Origin: Hyphomicrobiales bacterium
Lineage (GTDB): Bacteria > Pseudomonadota > Alphaproteobacteria > Rhizobiales > Xanthobacteraceae
Length of the DNA stretch: 20,970 nt
Assembly: GCA_003164375.1 (NCBI GenBank)
Contig: PLTE01000334.1
Span: 20,474-41,443 of the forward strand
Reading direction: 5' to 3'
Shown: positions 13,825 through 20,970 of the stretch, in pieces
How the letters are laid out: every line of letters begins with the position of its first letter
Position numbering within the stretch: position 1 is the stretch's first letter
Notes under the pieces: generated by a model
The model's database searches: none
Told to the model about the DNA's origin: nothing
What the model saw: only the letters and a program-made list of their open reading frames with translations
Translations under genes and position numbers: made by a program

Positions 13825-15063
13825 TTAAGCCGCCACCGCGGCGATGCGGGCCACCGGCTTCTCCACGATCGGCAGATTAAGCAACGCCGAGATCACGCCG
13901 AACAGGATCGCGAGCCACCACACCGGATCGTAGGAACCGCCACGGTCGAACACGATACCGCCGAGCCAGACGCCCAGAAAGCCGCCAACCTGGTGGCTGA
14001 AGAAGGCAAAGCCCGCCAGCGTCCCGAGCCACCGCGTGCCGAACAACAGCGCGATAATGCCGTTGGTCGGCGGCACGGTCGAAAGCCACATCAGCCCCAT
14101 GGTCGCGCCAAACGCAAGGCAGGTAAACGTCGTAATCGGGAACGAAATAAACGCAAAGATCGCAGCGGCCCGGACGAAATAGATGAACGACAGCAAATAA
14201 CGCTTGGGCATCCGATCGCCAAGCCAGCCGGAGGTGACCGAGCCCACAACATTGAACAGTCCGATCGTCGCCAGCGTCCAGCCGCCGACTTGCGCCGACA
14301 AGCCACGATCGATCAAATAAGACGGCATGTGCACCGTGATGAACGCAAGCTGAAAGCCGCAGGTGAAAAACCCGAGCACCAGCAGAATGTACGAGCGGTG
14401 CGCGAACGCTTCGCCGAGCGCCTGCCGCAACGATTGCGACGCGGCGCCTCGGGATACCTCGGCCGCCGGCGTTGCCAGAGAGAGCGACAACGGCAGCACG
14501 GCGAGCATGCCAAAGGCGAAAATCGTGAGCGTCTGTTGCCAGCCGAACGTGTCCATCAGCGCGACCGCGACCGGCGAGTAAAGAAACTGCCCGAACGAGC
14601 CAGCCGCCGTCGCAAAGCCGAACGCGCGCGAGCGTAGCGACGGCGGCAACAGCTTGCCCAGCGCCGGCAGAATGACCATGAACGAACTGCCGGAAAGGCC
14701 GAAACCGATCAGCAAACCGGCCGAAATATCGAGCATCGGCGCGCTGCTGGCATACGCCATCCATGCGAGGCCAGTAGCATACATGAGCGCGCCAGCGCAC
14801 AGCACCCGATTAGCACCGAACCGATCGGCGATGATTCCGGCGAGCGGTTGGCCAATGCCCCACAGCAGGTTCTGTATCGCCAAGGCAAAGGCAAAGACGT
14901 CGCGGCCCCAGTGATTGGCGCTCGACAGCGGGGTGAGAAAAAAGCCGAGCGATGAGCGCGGCCCGAATGACATTAGCGCGATCAAGCAGCCGGAGCCTAT
15001 GATCAGCGCTGGCGTTCGCCAAGCGCCGTTGATGGCACCGCTGCGCTTGGCGTGGTCGTTCAT
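13825..15063 (-). CDS. MFS transporter
   Basis: 412 residues from the ATG at 15063, preferred over the in-frame start at 15132 because GAGGGC lies just before it and the shorter protein begins MNDHAKRSGAING followed by the first membrane segment TPALIIGSGCLIALM. About twelve hydrophobic segments are seen in two blocks with a short central polar stretch near ATPAAEVSRGAASQS. The loop LAGIIADRFGANRVL is the classic MFS motif after helix 2, repeated in weaker form as SGWLGDRMPKRYLL in the second half. It resembles the oxalate/formate and monocarboxylate porter branch. Substrate is unknown, but coupling to acuI hints at a short organic acid (inference). Confidence 0.9.
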   Translation of the reverse strand: MNDHAKRSGAINGAWRTPALIIGSGCLIALMSFGPRSSLGFFLTPLSSANHWGRDVFAFALAIQNLLWGIGQPLAGIIADRFGANRVLCAGALMYATGLAWMAYASSAPMLDISAGLLIGFGLSGSSFMVILPALGKLLPPSLRSRAFGFATAAGSFGQFLYSPVAVALMDTFGWQQTLTIFAFGMLAVLPLSLSLATPAAEVSRGAASQSLRQALGEAFAHRSYILLVLGFFTCGFQLAFITVHMPSYLIDRGLSAQVGGWTLATIGLFNVVGSVTSGWLGDRMPKRYLLSFIYFVRAAAIFAFISFPITTFTCLAFGATMGLMWLSTVPPTNGIIALLFGTRWLGTLAGFAFFSHQVGGFLGVWLGGIVFDRGGSYDPVWWLAILFGVISALLNLPIVEKPVARIAAVAA

Positions 15064-15184
15064 GGCGCCCTCGTCAGACACGGATCGAAATGCCTCGCAG
15101 CATAAACGGCCGTCGCTAATCGCCCAAATCAAAATTTCTCTCCCGAGATTGCGCGCCCGTGCTCGCTGCGCAGCCCTGCATTTG

Positions 15185-15209
15185 CCATATGTCGCCGTAG
15201 CGACTATGG
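15185..15209 (+). promoter_or_regulatory. Near-perfect dyad 26-50 bp upstream of nadC, candidate operator or leader hairpin
   Basis: CCATA-t-GTCGC, a 4-base CGTA centre, then GCGAC-TATGG: ten paired positions broken by one extra T. It lies in the 171-bp gap between the divergent MFS gene and nadC. NAD-synthesis genes are often under dedicated repressors in alphaproteobacteria, and a dyad here fits such an operator, but I do not recognise the sequence as a named site. Confidence 0.35.
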
Positions 15210-15234
15210 ATTTCCCGGCTCTCTGTCGTCGACC

Positions 15235-16125
15235 ATGTGCTTTCCCATGTCATTGACCACGTCGCTGCTCCGCCCCGACGCTTTTTTATCGCCGCTCGCA
15301 ATCGAAGCGGCGGTGACGCGCACGCTCGAAGAAGATCTCGGCCGCGCCGGCGATATTACCTCGATCGCGACGGTGCCGGAGGATACCAACGGCCGCGCCG
15401 TTGTCGTGGCGCGCCAAGCGGGCGTCATCGCCGGCCTGCCGCTGGTGGCCGCAGCGTTCCTAAAATTATCGGACGAGCTTGAGGTCGTGCCGCATGCCCG
15501 CGACGGAGCCACGATCAAGGCCGGAACCAAGCTGATGACGATTTCCGGCAATGCGCGCGCGATTCTCGGCGCCGAGCGCACGGCGCTCAACTATCTCGGC
15601 CATTTGTCGGGCATCGCGAGCGCCACCGCCGAATTCGCCCGACGCATCGCCCATACCAAGGCGCGCGTCGTCTGCACGCGTAAGACCACGCCCGGACTTC
15701 GGGCGCTTGAAAAATACGCGGTGCGTTGCGGCGGCGGCTCCAATCACCGCTTCGGCCTCGACGATGCGATACTGATCAAGGACAACCACATTGCGGTTGC
15801 CGGCGGCATCAAAGCCGTGCTCACCGGCGCCAAGCAATCGGCCGGCCATCTGGTCAAGATCGAGATCGAGGTCGATTCGCTCGATCAACTCAGGGAAGTG
15901 CTCGATGTCGGCCTGGCCGACGTGGTGCTGATCGACAATTTCGATCTTGCCTCGATGCGCGACGCGGTCGCCTTGGTCGCCGGCCGCCTCGTCGTCGAGG
16001 CCTCGGGCGGTATCACGCTCGACACCGCAGCCGCGATCGCCGAAACCGGCGTCGACTATTTATCCTCGGGCGCACTGACCCATTCGGTTCAGAACCTCGA
16101 CGTCGGTCTCGATATCGACATGTGA
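15235..16125 (+). CDS. nadC: Nicotinate-nucleotide pyrophosphorylase (carboxylating), quinolinate phosphoribosyltransferase
   Basis: 296 residues; an ATG four codons later (15247) is an equal start candidate since neither has a clear ribosome site. The protein carries TLEEDLGRAGDITS near residue 30, ERTALNYLGHLSGIAS, the active-site stretch TRKTTPGLRALEKYAVRCGG, NHRFGLDDAILIKDNHI, KIEIEVDSLDQL and VEASGGITLDT, all typical of NadC. It converts quinolinate and phosphoribosyl pyrophosphate to nicotinate mononucleotide with loss of CO2, the last common step into NAD synthesis. Its usual partners nadA and nadB are not in this window. It converges on the cell wall hydrolase gene with 3 bp between stops. 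Confidence 0.95.
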   Translation: MCFPMSLTTSLLRPDAFLSPLAIEAAVTRTLEEDLGRAGDITSIATVPEDTNGRAVVVARQAGVIAGLPLVAAAFLKLSDELEVVPHARDGATIKAGTKLMTISGNARAILGAERTALNYLGHLSGIASATAEFARRIAHTKARVVCTRKTTPGLRALEKYAVRCGGGSNHRFGLDDAILIKDNHIAVAGGIKAVLTGAKQSAGHLVKIEIEVDSLDQLREVLDVGLADVVLIDNFDLASMRDAVALVAGRLVVEASGGITLDTAAAIAETGVDYLSSGALTHSVQNLDVGLDIDM

Positions 16126-16128
16126 ACG

Positions 16129-17703
16129 CTAAAGCTTCGCGGTCGGAGCGCTCTTATCGGCCGGCGGCGCGGGCGTTACCGCAGCTTGCGGGCCTCGCAT
16201 TTCGCCTTCCGAACTCTTGGGTGCGGGTTGCGGATCTTCGCTCAAGACTTCTGGATCCAGCCGCACGCCAACCGCGGCCGGGCCTTTGCCCCAGACCGGC
16301 TCGTCGTCGCCATTACCCCAATTGAGCGGCCGATAGAACGTGTGCACACCGAGATGGTAGAGCTTCGCCATCTCATGCACCCAGCTCGGATGCACCCAGT
16401 AGGCGTGGTAGTGGGTGGCGTGGGCGACTTCGGCGAGCCAGATTTTGCCGTCGAGCATATCTTTGGCGATGCGCTTGGCCTGCTCCCACATATCCGGCTC
16501 GTCGATCTTGTTGAGGTCTTTGTTCTCGCAGGCGAAGGTAAACTGACACGCCAAATGCCGATTGGCGTTCTGATAGACCACGCCGCACACATCGTGCGGA
16601 TAGACGCCGGAGAATACGCGGTTCATCACCACTTGCGCGACCGCCTCCTGGCCCTTCACCACTTCTCCGCGGGCTTCGAAATAGACCGCGTCGGCAAGGC
16701 ACTTTTCCGCACGCGCACGAGGCTTGCCCTCGAGCCCAAGCTGCTGCGCGGGGCTCAGCAGCCGGCTGTTGTCCTTGCCGGCGATAGTTCCTCCGTCGCC
16801 GATTGCATTGTCGGTGTCTTCGAGCGCGGAAAGCTTCAGGCCGGAATCGGCGGGTGCCACCAAGATTGGCTCCGCTCCCGGCTCCCAGCGCTGCAGGCCT
16901 GCCGGCGACCCCATCCTGCCGCTGCCGAAATAAATCTGCCCACTGCGGTCGCCGGCATCGTCGTCGAGGAACGACAGTTCATCGAGCGACGGAGGCCCGT
17001 CGTTTGTCTCGCCCGGCGCGGGCAATTCCGGCGGCTTGTCGGCAATCGCCTCGTCGTCGGCCGCAGCGGCGTGCGCGACGGCGTCGTTGCCGGCCGGGCC
17101 GGCCGGCGGTGGCGTGGCTGCGTCTTCACGCGCATCTATTTGCACCACGGGCGGCTCCGCGGCGGGCTCATCGGCGCGCTGCTCGGCTTTGTTGAGCGGC
17201 GGCGTGACGGCCGGCGCGACAGGCTGCGCCGGCGGCGCGGCGGGTGAAGCGGCCGGCGCACTGATCGGCTGCAACTGCGGCAGGCTCGCCGGATCGGGCG
17301 GCGCCGGCGCGACTTTGATCGCCGGCAACCGGTCGCCCTTGTGGGCGCGGTTGACCGACGGATAGTCGATCTGCCGCGCCGGCCGCTCAGTCAGCGGCTC
17401 GTCGATTTTCCACGCATAGGCGTCAAGCGAACGCGGATCGAAATTGACGGTTTGAAAAAGCCCGAGCGGCTCAGGTATCGCCGAACCGATCGGACGCGTG
17501 TAGCGAAACGTCGCGGCCTCGACGGTGCCGAACGGCGAAGCGATCATATGCCAGTTTGCAGCAGCACTGCCACGCTCACGCGCAATCAGCGCGGCCAGAT
17601 CCTGATATCCGATCGATGTCGGCATCAGCGCGATAAAGCACGCGCTGAGCCAGAAGCGCGCTGGATAACAGGCGCTCATCACCCGGATACGCAACGCAAC
17701 CAT
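16129..17703 (-). CDS. SleB-type cell wall hydrolase with long Pro/Ala-rich linker
   Basis: 524 residues. A hydrophobic segment near residues 17-32 (FWLSACFIALMPTSIG) is a signal or membrane anchor. Residues from about 125 to 325 are rich in Pro, Ala and acidic residues and probably disordered. The hydrolase_2 (SleB) domain lies at about 328-445: AEKCLADAVYFEARGE with the conserved Glu residues, VAQVVMNRVFSGVYPHDVCG, CQFTFACENK and HYHAYWVHPSWV. Proteins of this family cleave peptidoglycan, probably as lytic transglycosylases. The tail is again Pro/Ala-rich. The ATG at 17703 is preceded by GAGGG. Role in a vegetative non-sporing cell is likely envelope remodelling (inference). Confidence 0.9.
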   Translation of the reverse strand: MVALRIRVMSACYPARFWLSACFIALMPTSIGYQDLAALIARERGSAAANWHMIASPFGTVEAATFRYTRPIGSAIPEPLGLFQTVNFDPRSLDAYAWKIDEPLTERPARQIDYPSVNRAHKGDRLPAIKVAPAPPDPASLPQLQPISAPAASPAAPPAQPVAPAVTPPLNKAEQRADEPAAEPPVVQIDAREDAATPPPAGPAGNDAVAHAAAADDEAIADKPPELPAPGETNDGPPSLDELSFLDDDAGDRSGQIYFGSGRMGSPAGLQRWEPGAEPILVAPADSGLKLSALEDTDNAIGDGGTIAGKDNSRLLSPAQQLGLEGKPRARAEKCLADAVYFEARGEVVKGQEAVAQVVMNRVFSGVYPHDVCGVVYQNANRHLACQFTFACENKDLNKIDEPDMWEQAKRIAKDMLDGKIWLAEVAHATHYHAYWVHPSWVHEMAKLYHLGVHTFYRPLNWGNGDDEPVWGKGPAAVGVRLDPEVLSEDPQPAPKSSEGEMRGPQAAVTPAPPADKSAPTAKL

Positions 17704-18023
17704 TACCCCTCACGCCACCCGTACACGCAACACCGCACGCAACACCGCACGCAACGCCCACGTCCTTCAGCAAGCGCGGCCGTAGCGGCGCGAATGCAAC
17801 AGATTTATTTATTGTCCTGTTAACGTTGCGATGGCGTTAATCGACGCGCGCGCGTCGGCGGCTGGTTCCGCCGCGCCATGCGCCGCCGCCGCCCATCATT
17901 GCCTGCAAAGCGAAGCAATTCAGTCGCGCTCCTTGGATTGAGGCGACAACCGAGTGGTATTTCGTTAACCAAAATACAATGCGCGCGCCCGATACTCGCC
18001 GCTGGATTTGCAATCATTTCAGC
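17704..18023. other. Divergent regulatory region between the SleB-type gene and the chemoreceptor gene
   Basis: No convincing gene is present. It holds a 12-bp tandem repeat near the SleB start, an AT-rich patch around 17800-17822 (ATTTATTTATTGTCCTG), and several TTAACG/CGTTAA sites: GTTAAC at 17819, CGTTAA at 17835 and CGTTAACC at 17963. An inverted copy, GGTTAACG, lies at 18047 inside the chemoreceptor gene. If translation of the chemoreceptor begins at the in-frame ATG at 17979, the gap shrinks to 275 bp. Confidence 0.45.
17725..17755 (-). repeat. 12-bp tandem repeat just upstream of the SleB-type gene
   Basis: ACGCAACACCGC occurs twice head to tail at 17725-17748 and a third partial copy, ACGCAAC, runs to 17755. 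The array starts 22 bases before the SleB ATG, in its leader or promoter. Copy number could vary by slippage. Confidence 0.6.
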
Positions 18024-19373
18024 ATGGGCGACTTCGCGACTTCCCTGGTTAACGACTGGCAATCCGCCGGCTTTGCCGTTGCGGTGTCGTTGTCGCTCGC
18101 ACTCGGCGCCGTGATTTGGCGCCTGCAAGTGCGAATGCGCCGGGTGATGGACGCCCTGAACCACATGTCGCAAGGCCTGTGCATGTTCGACAAGTTCAAG
18201 CGCATCGTCATCTGCAATCGACAATATATCGAAATGTACAAGCTCTCGCCCGGCGTGGTGAAACCGGGCTGTACGCTGCGCGAACTGATGGAACATCGCA
18301 AGAACACCGGGTTGTTCGCCGGCGAAATTGACGAGTTCTGCAAGGGAATCACAGACGGCGTCGCGTCGGGAAAGCCGACACGCTGGCTGATCGCGGCCAA
18401 TGACGGTCGAACCGTGCATGCCATCAACGCGCCGACCCCTGATGGCGGCTGGGTGGCGACGCATGAGGACATCACCGAGCAACTGCGGCTGCAACAGCAG
18501 CGCGACGAAACGGCGGCGCAGCAGCGCCGGCGCAGCACGATCGAGGCGCTCATCGCCGCCTTCCGCGCCCGCATGGCGCCACTGCTCAAGACGTTCGGCG
18601 ACAATGCCACGGCCATGAAATCGACTGCGAGCACGCTGTCGGCGGCCTCCAATAATGCCTCGCAGCGTGCTGAAAGCGCGGTCGGCGCATCTAGCGAGGC
18701 TTCGACCGGCGTGCAGACGGCGGCGATCGCCACCGAGCAATTGTCGAGCTCAATTGCTGAGATCGCGCGTCAGATCGAACAGACTCACGACGTGGTCCGC
18801 GTGACGGTCGACGAAGCGCAGGCGACCAGCACCGCAATGACCACTCTCGCCGATACCGCGCAAAAGATCGGCGATATCGTCAAACTGATCCAGGATATCG
18901 CCGGGCAGACCAACCTGCTCGCGCTCAACGCTACCATCGAAGCCGCGCGCGCCGGTGAAGCGGGCCGAGGTTTTGCCGTGGTCGCTTCCGAAGTAAAGAC
19001 GCTGGCGGTGCAAACGGCAAAAGCCACCGAGGCGATCGTTGGCCAAATCCTCGCGGTCCAGGGCTCGACGGCGAGCGCGGTCGACTCGATCCGCCGCATC
19101 ACGGGACGCATGCAGGAAATCCAGCACTACACGTCCGCGGTCGCCGCCTCGATCGAGCAACAGAACGCCGCGACCGGCAATATCGCGCACAACGTCACCG
19201 GTGCCGCGCAGGCGTCCGAGACTGTCACCAAGGCGCTAACCGACGTTGCCGGCGCCGCGATGCAGGCGCTAGTGTCGGCGCGAACCGTACTCGATACCTC
19301 GCAGTCGGTGGAAGCCGCCGTCGGCGACCTGCGCAATCAAGTCGAGGAATTCCTCGCCGAAGTCGCGGCTTGA
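18024..19373 (+). CDS. Methyl-accepting chemotaxis protein with PAS domain, no periplasmic sensor
   Basis: 449 residues from the ATG at 18024; an in-frame ATG at 17979 adds 15 residues that do not resemble the family. One membrane segment lies at about 15-33 (AGFAVAVSLSLALGAVIWRL). A PAS_7-type domain follows at about 42-155, starting MDALNHMSQGLCMFDKFKRI and ending VATHEDITEQL. A coiled coil leads to the MCP signalling domain, whose hairpin tip at about 288-325 reads QTNLLALNATIEAARAGEAG, the highly conserved CheA/CheW contact. No HAMP domain and no periplasmic loop are seen, so the signal is probably sensed in the cytoplasm through PAS. The gene is divergent from the SleB-type gene. Confidence 0.92.
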   Translation: MGDFATSLVNDWQSAGFAVAVSLSLALGAVIWRLQVRMRRVMDALNHMSQGLCMFDKFKRIVICNRQYIEMYKLSPGVVKPGCTLRELMEHRKNTGLFAGEIDEFCKGITDGVASGKPTRWLIAANDGRTVHAINAPTPDGGWVATHEDITEQLRLQQQRDETAAQQRRRSTIEALIAAFRARMAPLLKTFGDNATAMKSTASTLSAASNNASQRAESAVGASSEASTGVQTAAIATEQLSSSIAEIARQIEQTHDVVRVTVDEAQATSTAMTTLADTAQKIGDIVKLIQDIAGQTNLLALNATIEAARAGEAGRGFAVVASEVKTLAVQTAKATEAIVGQILAVQGSTASAVDSIRRITGRMQEIQHYTSAVAASIEQQNAATGNIAHNVTGAAQASETVTKALTDVAGAAMQALVSARTVLDTSQSVEAAVGDLRNQVEEFLAEVAA

Positions 19374-19401
19374 TCCCCTGCGCGCGTTCCTCGCGGCTTA
19401 T

Positions 19402-19824
19402 TCAAGCCGCTTTGCTTTCGGATGCGGGCACAACGTCTTTCACGGCGCCCTTCCAGCCATTCGCGGTCACGTCGAAAACTATTCCCTCTGGCGTCTTGTA
19501 TTTGACCTCATAGAAGACGTTAGGATTCTTTTCGAACCGCCCCGTCATGTAGGACCCACCGGCGTCTTTGATCTTGCGATCCATCTCTTCGACGTCGTCG
19601 ACCCACATCCCGAAATGGATAATACCCTCGTAACCCTTCTGATTTTCAAAACCGGGCACCGGCTCTTCCGCGAAATTGAGTAGCGCCACGTTCATCACGC
19701 CATCGGTCAAATAAACGCCACGCATCGCGCTGCCGGCCCGCGTCATTCCGAACGCCTGTTCGAAGAACTTTGCCGCTTTCTCGGGGTCATTGACCGCGAT
19801 CGCGAGGTGTCGAAGTTTTGCCAT
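19402..19824 (-). CDS. VOC family protein (glyoxalase/bleomycin resistance/dioxygenase fold)
   Basis: 140 residues from the ATG at 19824, chosen because GGAGAG lies about 8 bases upstream and the protein then begins MAKLRHLAIAVNDPEKAAKF, the first VOC half. The second half starts GYEGIIHFGMWVDDVEEMDR. Possible metal ligands are His6 and the His of IIHFGM; the last position of the fold carries Asp in GIVFDVT where glyoxalase I has Glu, and the Glu of the first half is not evident, so glyoxalase I activity is doubtful. Typical for single-domain members of unknown substrate. It converges on the chemoreceptor gene (28-bp gap) and is divergent from the second Bug receptor. Confidence 0.87.
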   Translation of the reverse strand: MAKLRHLAIAVNDPEKAAKFFEQAFGMTRAGSAMRGVYLTDGVMNVALLNFAEEPVPGFENQKGYEGIIHFGMWVDDVEEMDRKIKDAGGSYMTGRFEKNPNVFYEVKYKTPEGIVFDVTANGWKGAVKDVVPASESKAA

Positions 19825-20014
19825 GGCCGATCTCTCCTTTTGGTTCGCGGCGTCGCGCAGAGTCATTGGACGGCGCATGTCGGCACGCTAACGTGGACGG
19901 CGCCGCGGTGCAATTACGTGAAGGCCGGAGCCGCCCATTGGCGTGTGGCGCCGCTAAATCAGGCAGCATGTGCTCAGAAATACAGATTGACCGGCGGGCC
20001 CGGCGCGGCTGAGA

Positions 20015-20038
20015 TTCCTCTTGCCACAGTGTGAGGAA
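20015..20038 (+). promoter_or_regulatory. Inverted repeat covering the ribosome-binding site of the second Bug gene
   Basis: TTCCTC at 20015-20020 and GAGGAA at 20033-20038 are perfect inverted copies around a 12-base loop. GAGGAAG is also the ribosome-binding site, five to six bases before the ATG at 20044. Pairing would hide it, so translation could depend on the fold. A 6-bp stem with a 12-base loop is modest, so it may be chance. Confidence 0.3.
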
Positions 20039-20043
20039 GTTCC

Positions 20044-20970
20044 ATGCTCGCCCGCTTCGTCGGTGCACTGATCGCTGCTGTACTGACGATGACCTCGGCC
20101 AACGCCGCGTGGCCGGAGCGCCCCGTCACGCTGGTCGTTCCATTCGCCCCCGGCGGGATTACCGACACACTCGCCCGCATCACGGCCGAGCGGCTTCAGT
20201 CCGCGCTAGGTCAAGCCTTCGTCGTGGAGAACCAAGCTGGCGCGGCCGGAATCATCGCGACGGAGCACGTCGCCCGCGCGCAGCCGGATGGCTATACGCT
20301 GCTCTTCTCCACCATCACGCAGATTGCCATCGCGCCGTTCACCAGCAAGATTGCCTACGATCCGATCCAGGATTTCAAGCCAGTGTCGATCGTCGCCACG
20401 AGTCCCTTCGTGCTGACTACGAACGCAGAGTTTCCGCCGAAAACGCTCACGGAACTGATGAGCTACGTGAAGGATCGCCCAGCACAGTTCACCTACGGCA
20501 CGGCAGGCGCTGGAAGCCTCTCCCATATCTCGGCGGCGCTGTTTCTCAAGCGCGCCGGGCTCGACATGACAATGGTGCCCTATCGCGGTCTGGCTCCCGC
20601 CTTCGACGATCTGCTGGGCGGCAGCGTGCAACTGGTCTCGGCTACGCCGGTCGAACTGCGGCCATTTCTACACTCGGATAAAATTCGGCTGCTGGCGACG
20701 AGCGGCTCGGTGCGATCGGCAAGCCTTCCCGACGTTCCCGCAATCGCGGAGACGTTTCCGGGTCATGAGGTAACCACCTGGAATGGGATCCTTGTTCCAG
20801 CCAAGACGCCTGAAGTCGTCATCGACACATTGGCGCGCGAAATTCTAAAGGCAGAAAAGGATAAAGAGTTCACCGGACGCTTGGAGCAAATAGGCGTAGA
20901 TCCGGCCGCCGTGACGCCCAACCAATTTGGGGCGCGGATTGCCGCCGACGTTGAATACTGGCGCAAGGTC
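20044..20970 (+). CDS. Bug/TctC family substrate-binding protein (3' end beyond the window)
   Basis: The frame opens with ATG at 20044, preceded by GAGGAAG, and stays open for 309 codons to the window edge. Residues 1-21 form a Sec signal peptide (MLARFVGALIAAVLTMTSAN, cut near ANA). Bug signatures follow: AAWPERPVTLVVPFAPGGIT at the mature start, VVENQAGAAGIIATEHVARA, AQPDGYTLLFS, MVPYRGLAPAFDDLLGGSVQ and LPDVPAIAETFPG. The family is about 320-330 residues long, so only a few codons are missing. It is a periplasmic receptor, likely for a carboxylate. It differs strongly from the Bug receptor at 4167-5150 outside the family motifs. Neighbours to the right are unseen, so membrane partners cannot be judged. 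Confidence 0.9.
   Translation, partial: MLARFVGALIAAVLTMTSANAAWPERPVTLVVPFAPGGITDTLARITAERLQSALGQAFVVENQAGAAGIIATEHVARAQPDGYTLLFSTITQIAIAPFTSKIAYDPIQDFKPVSIVATSPFVLTTNAEFPPKTLTELMSYVKDRPAQFTYGTAGAGSLSHISAALFLKRAGLDMTMVPYRGLAPAFDDLLGGSVQLVSATPVELRPFLHSDKIRLLATSGSVRSASLPDVPAIAETFPGHEVTTWNGILVPAKTPEVVIDTLAREILKAEKDKEFTGRLEQIGVDPAAVTPNQFGARIAADVEYWRKV

Noticed and set aside
13993..14637. 214-codon plus-strand frame opposite the MFS gene
   Set aside because: Extreme Arg/Glu/Gln-rich composition complementary to membrane-helix codons; no start signal or family likeness.
16186..17247. 353-codon open frame on the plus strand opposite the SleB-type gene
   Set aside because: It is antisense to a gene with a clear domain, has an Arg-rich composition typical of shadow frames in high-GC DNA, and shows no family motif.
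17725..17755. CRISPR-like array
   Set aside because: The 12-bp units are directly adjacent with no spacers and no cas gene is present; it is a simple tandem repeat.

Overview
The window looks like a high-GC alphaproteobacterial chromosome, most likely Hyphomicrobiales of the Bradyrhizobium/Rhodopseudomonas/Xanthobacteraceae type. The grounds are GC-rich coding sequence on both strands, two Bug/TctC-type periplasmic receptors, a SleB-type hydrolase with a long Pro/Ala-rich stretch, a PAS-containing chemoreceptor without a periplasmic domain, a TIGR02301-like secreted protein, and an imperfect palindrome of the kind dispersed between genes in Bradyrhizobium relatives. The taxonomic call is an inference from family recognition. 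I see no tRNA, rRNA, CRISPR array, transposase, phage gene or integration site. This reads as ordinary core and metabolic chromosome.

Layout. 1-148 is the 3' end of an FAD-linked oxidase. 172-2825 (minus) is an ABC importer of the NitT/TauT type, transcribed ATPase, permease, binding protein. 3003-3236 is a small secreted protein. 3261-5903 (minus) is an ArsR-type regulator, a Bug receptor and an amidohydrolase, possibly one operon. 6067-6855 (minus) is an SRAP (YedK/HMCES-like) abasic-site protein, divergent from a NUDIX hydrolase (6893-7339). Then come a TIGR02301-like secreted protein, a palindromic repeat, an 88-residue protein of unknown role, and a two-domain response regulator on the minus strand (8361-9110). 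9378-12137 (plus) is a tight run: ygfZ, tag (3-methyladenine DNA glycosylase I), an HD-domain YfbR-like phosphohydrolase and a Cys-dependent tyrosine phosphatase-like protein. 12156-15063 (minus) holds a Cys-rich secreted protein, an AcuI/YhdH-type reductase and an MFS transporter. nadC (15235-16125) converges on a SleB-type cell wall hydrolase (16129-17703, minus). The SleB gene is divergent from a methyl-accepting chemotaxis protein (18024-19373). A VOC protein (19402-19824, minus) and a second Bug receptor, cut by the window end, complete the region.

How the genes may work together. Two neighbouring modules concern nucleic acid upkeep. The SRAP and NUDIX genes share a 37-bp divergent promoter region. 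The ygfZ-tag-HD run joins iron-sulfur upkeep, alkylated base removal and a probable nucleotide phosphohydrolase through overlapping starts. Tag creates abasic sites and SRAP proteins crosslink to abasic sites in single-stranded DNA, so both modules touch the same lesion. The MFS transporter and AcuI-type reductase are probably translationally coupled. No clearly new multi-gene system is visible. The most interesting lead is a C-terminal QASLF peptide on the SRAP protein that resembles a sliding-clamp-binding motif.
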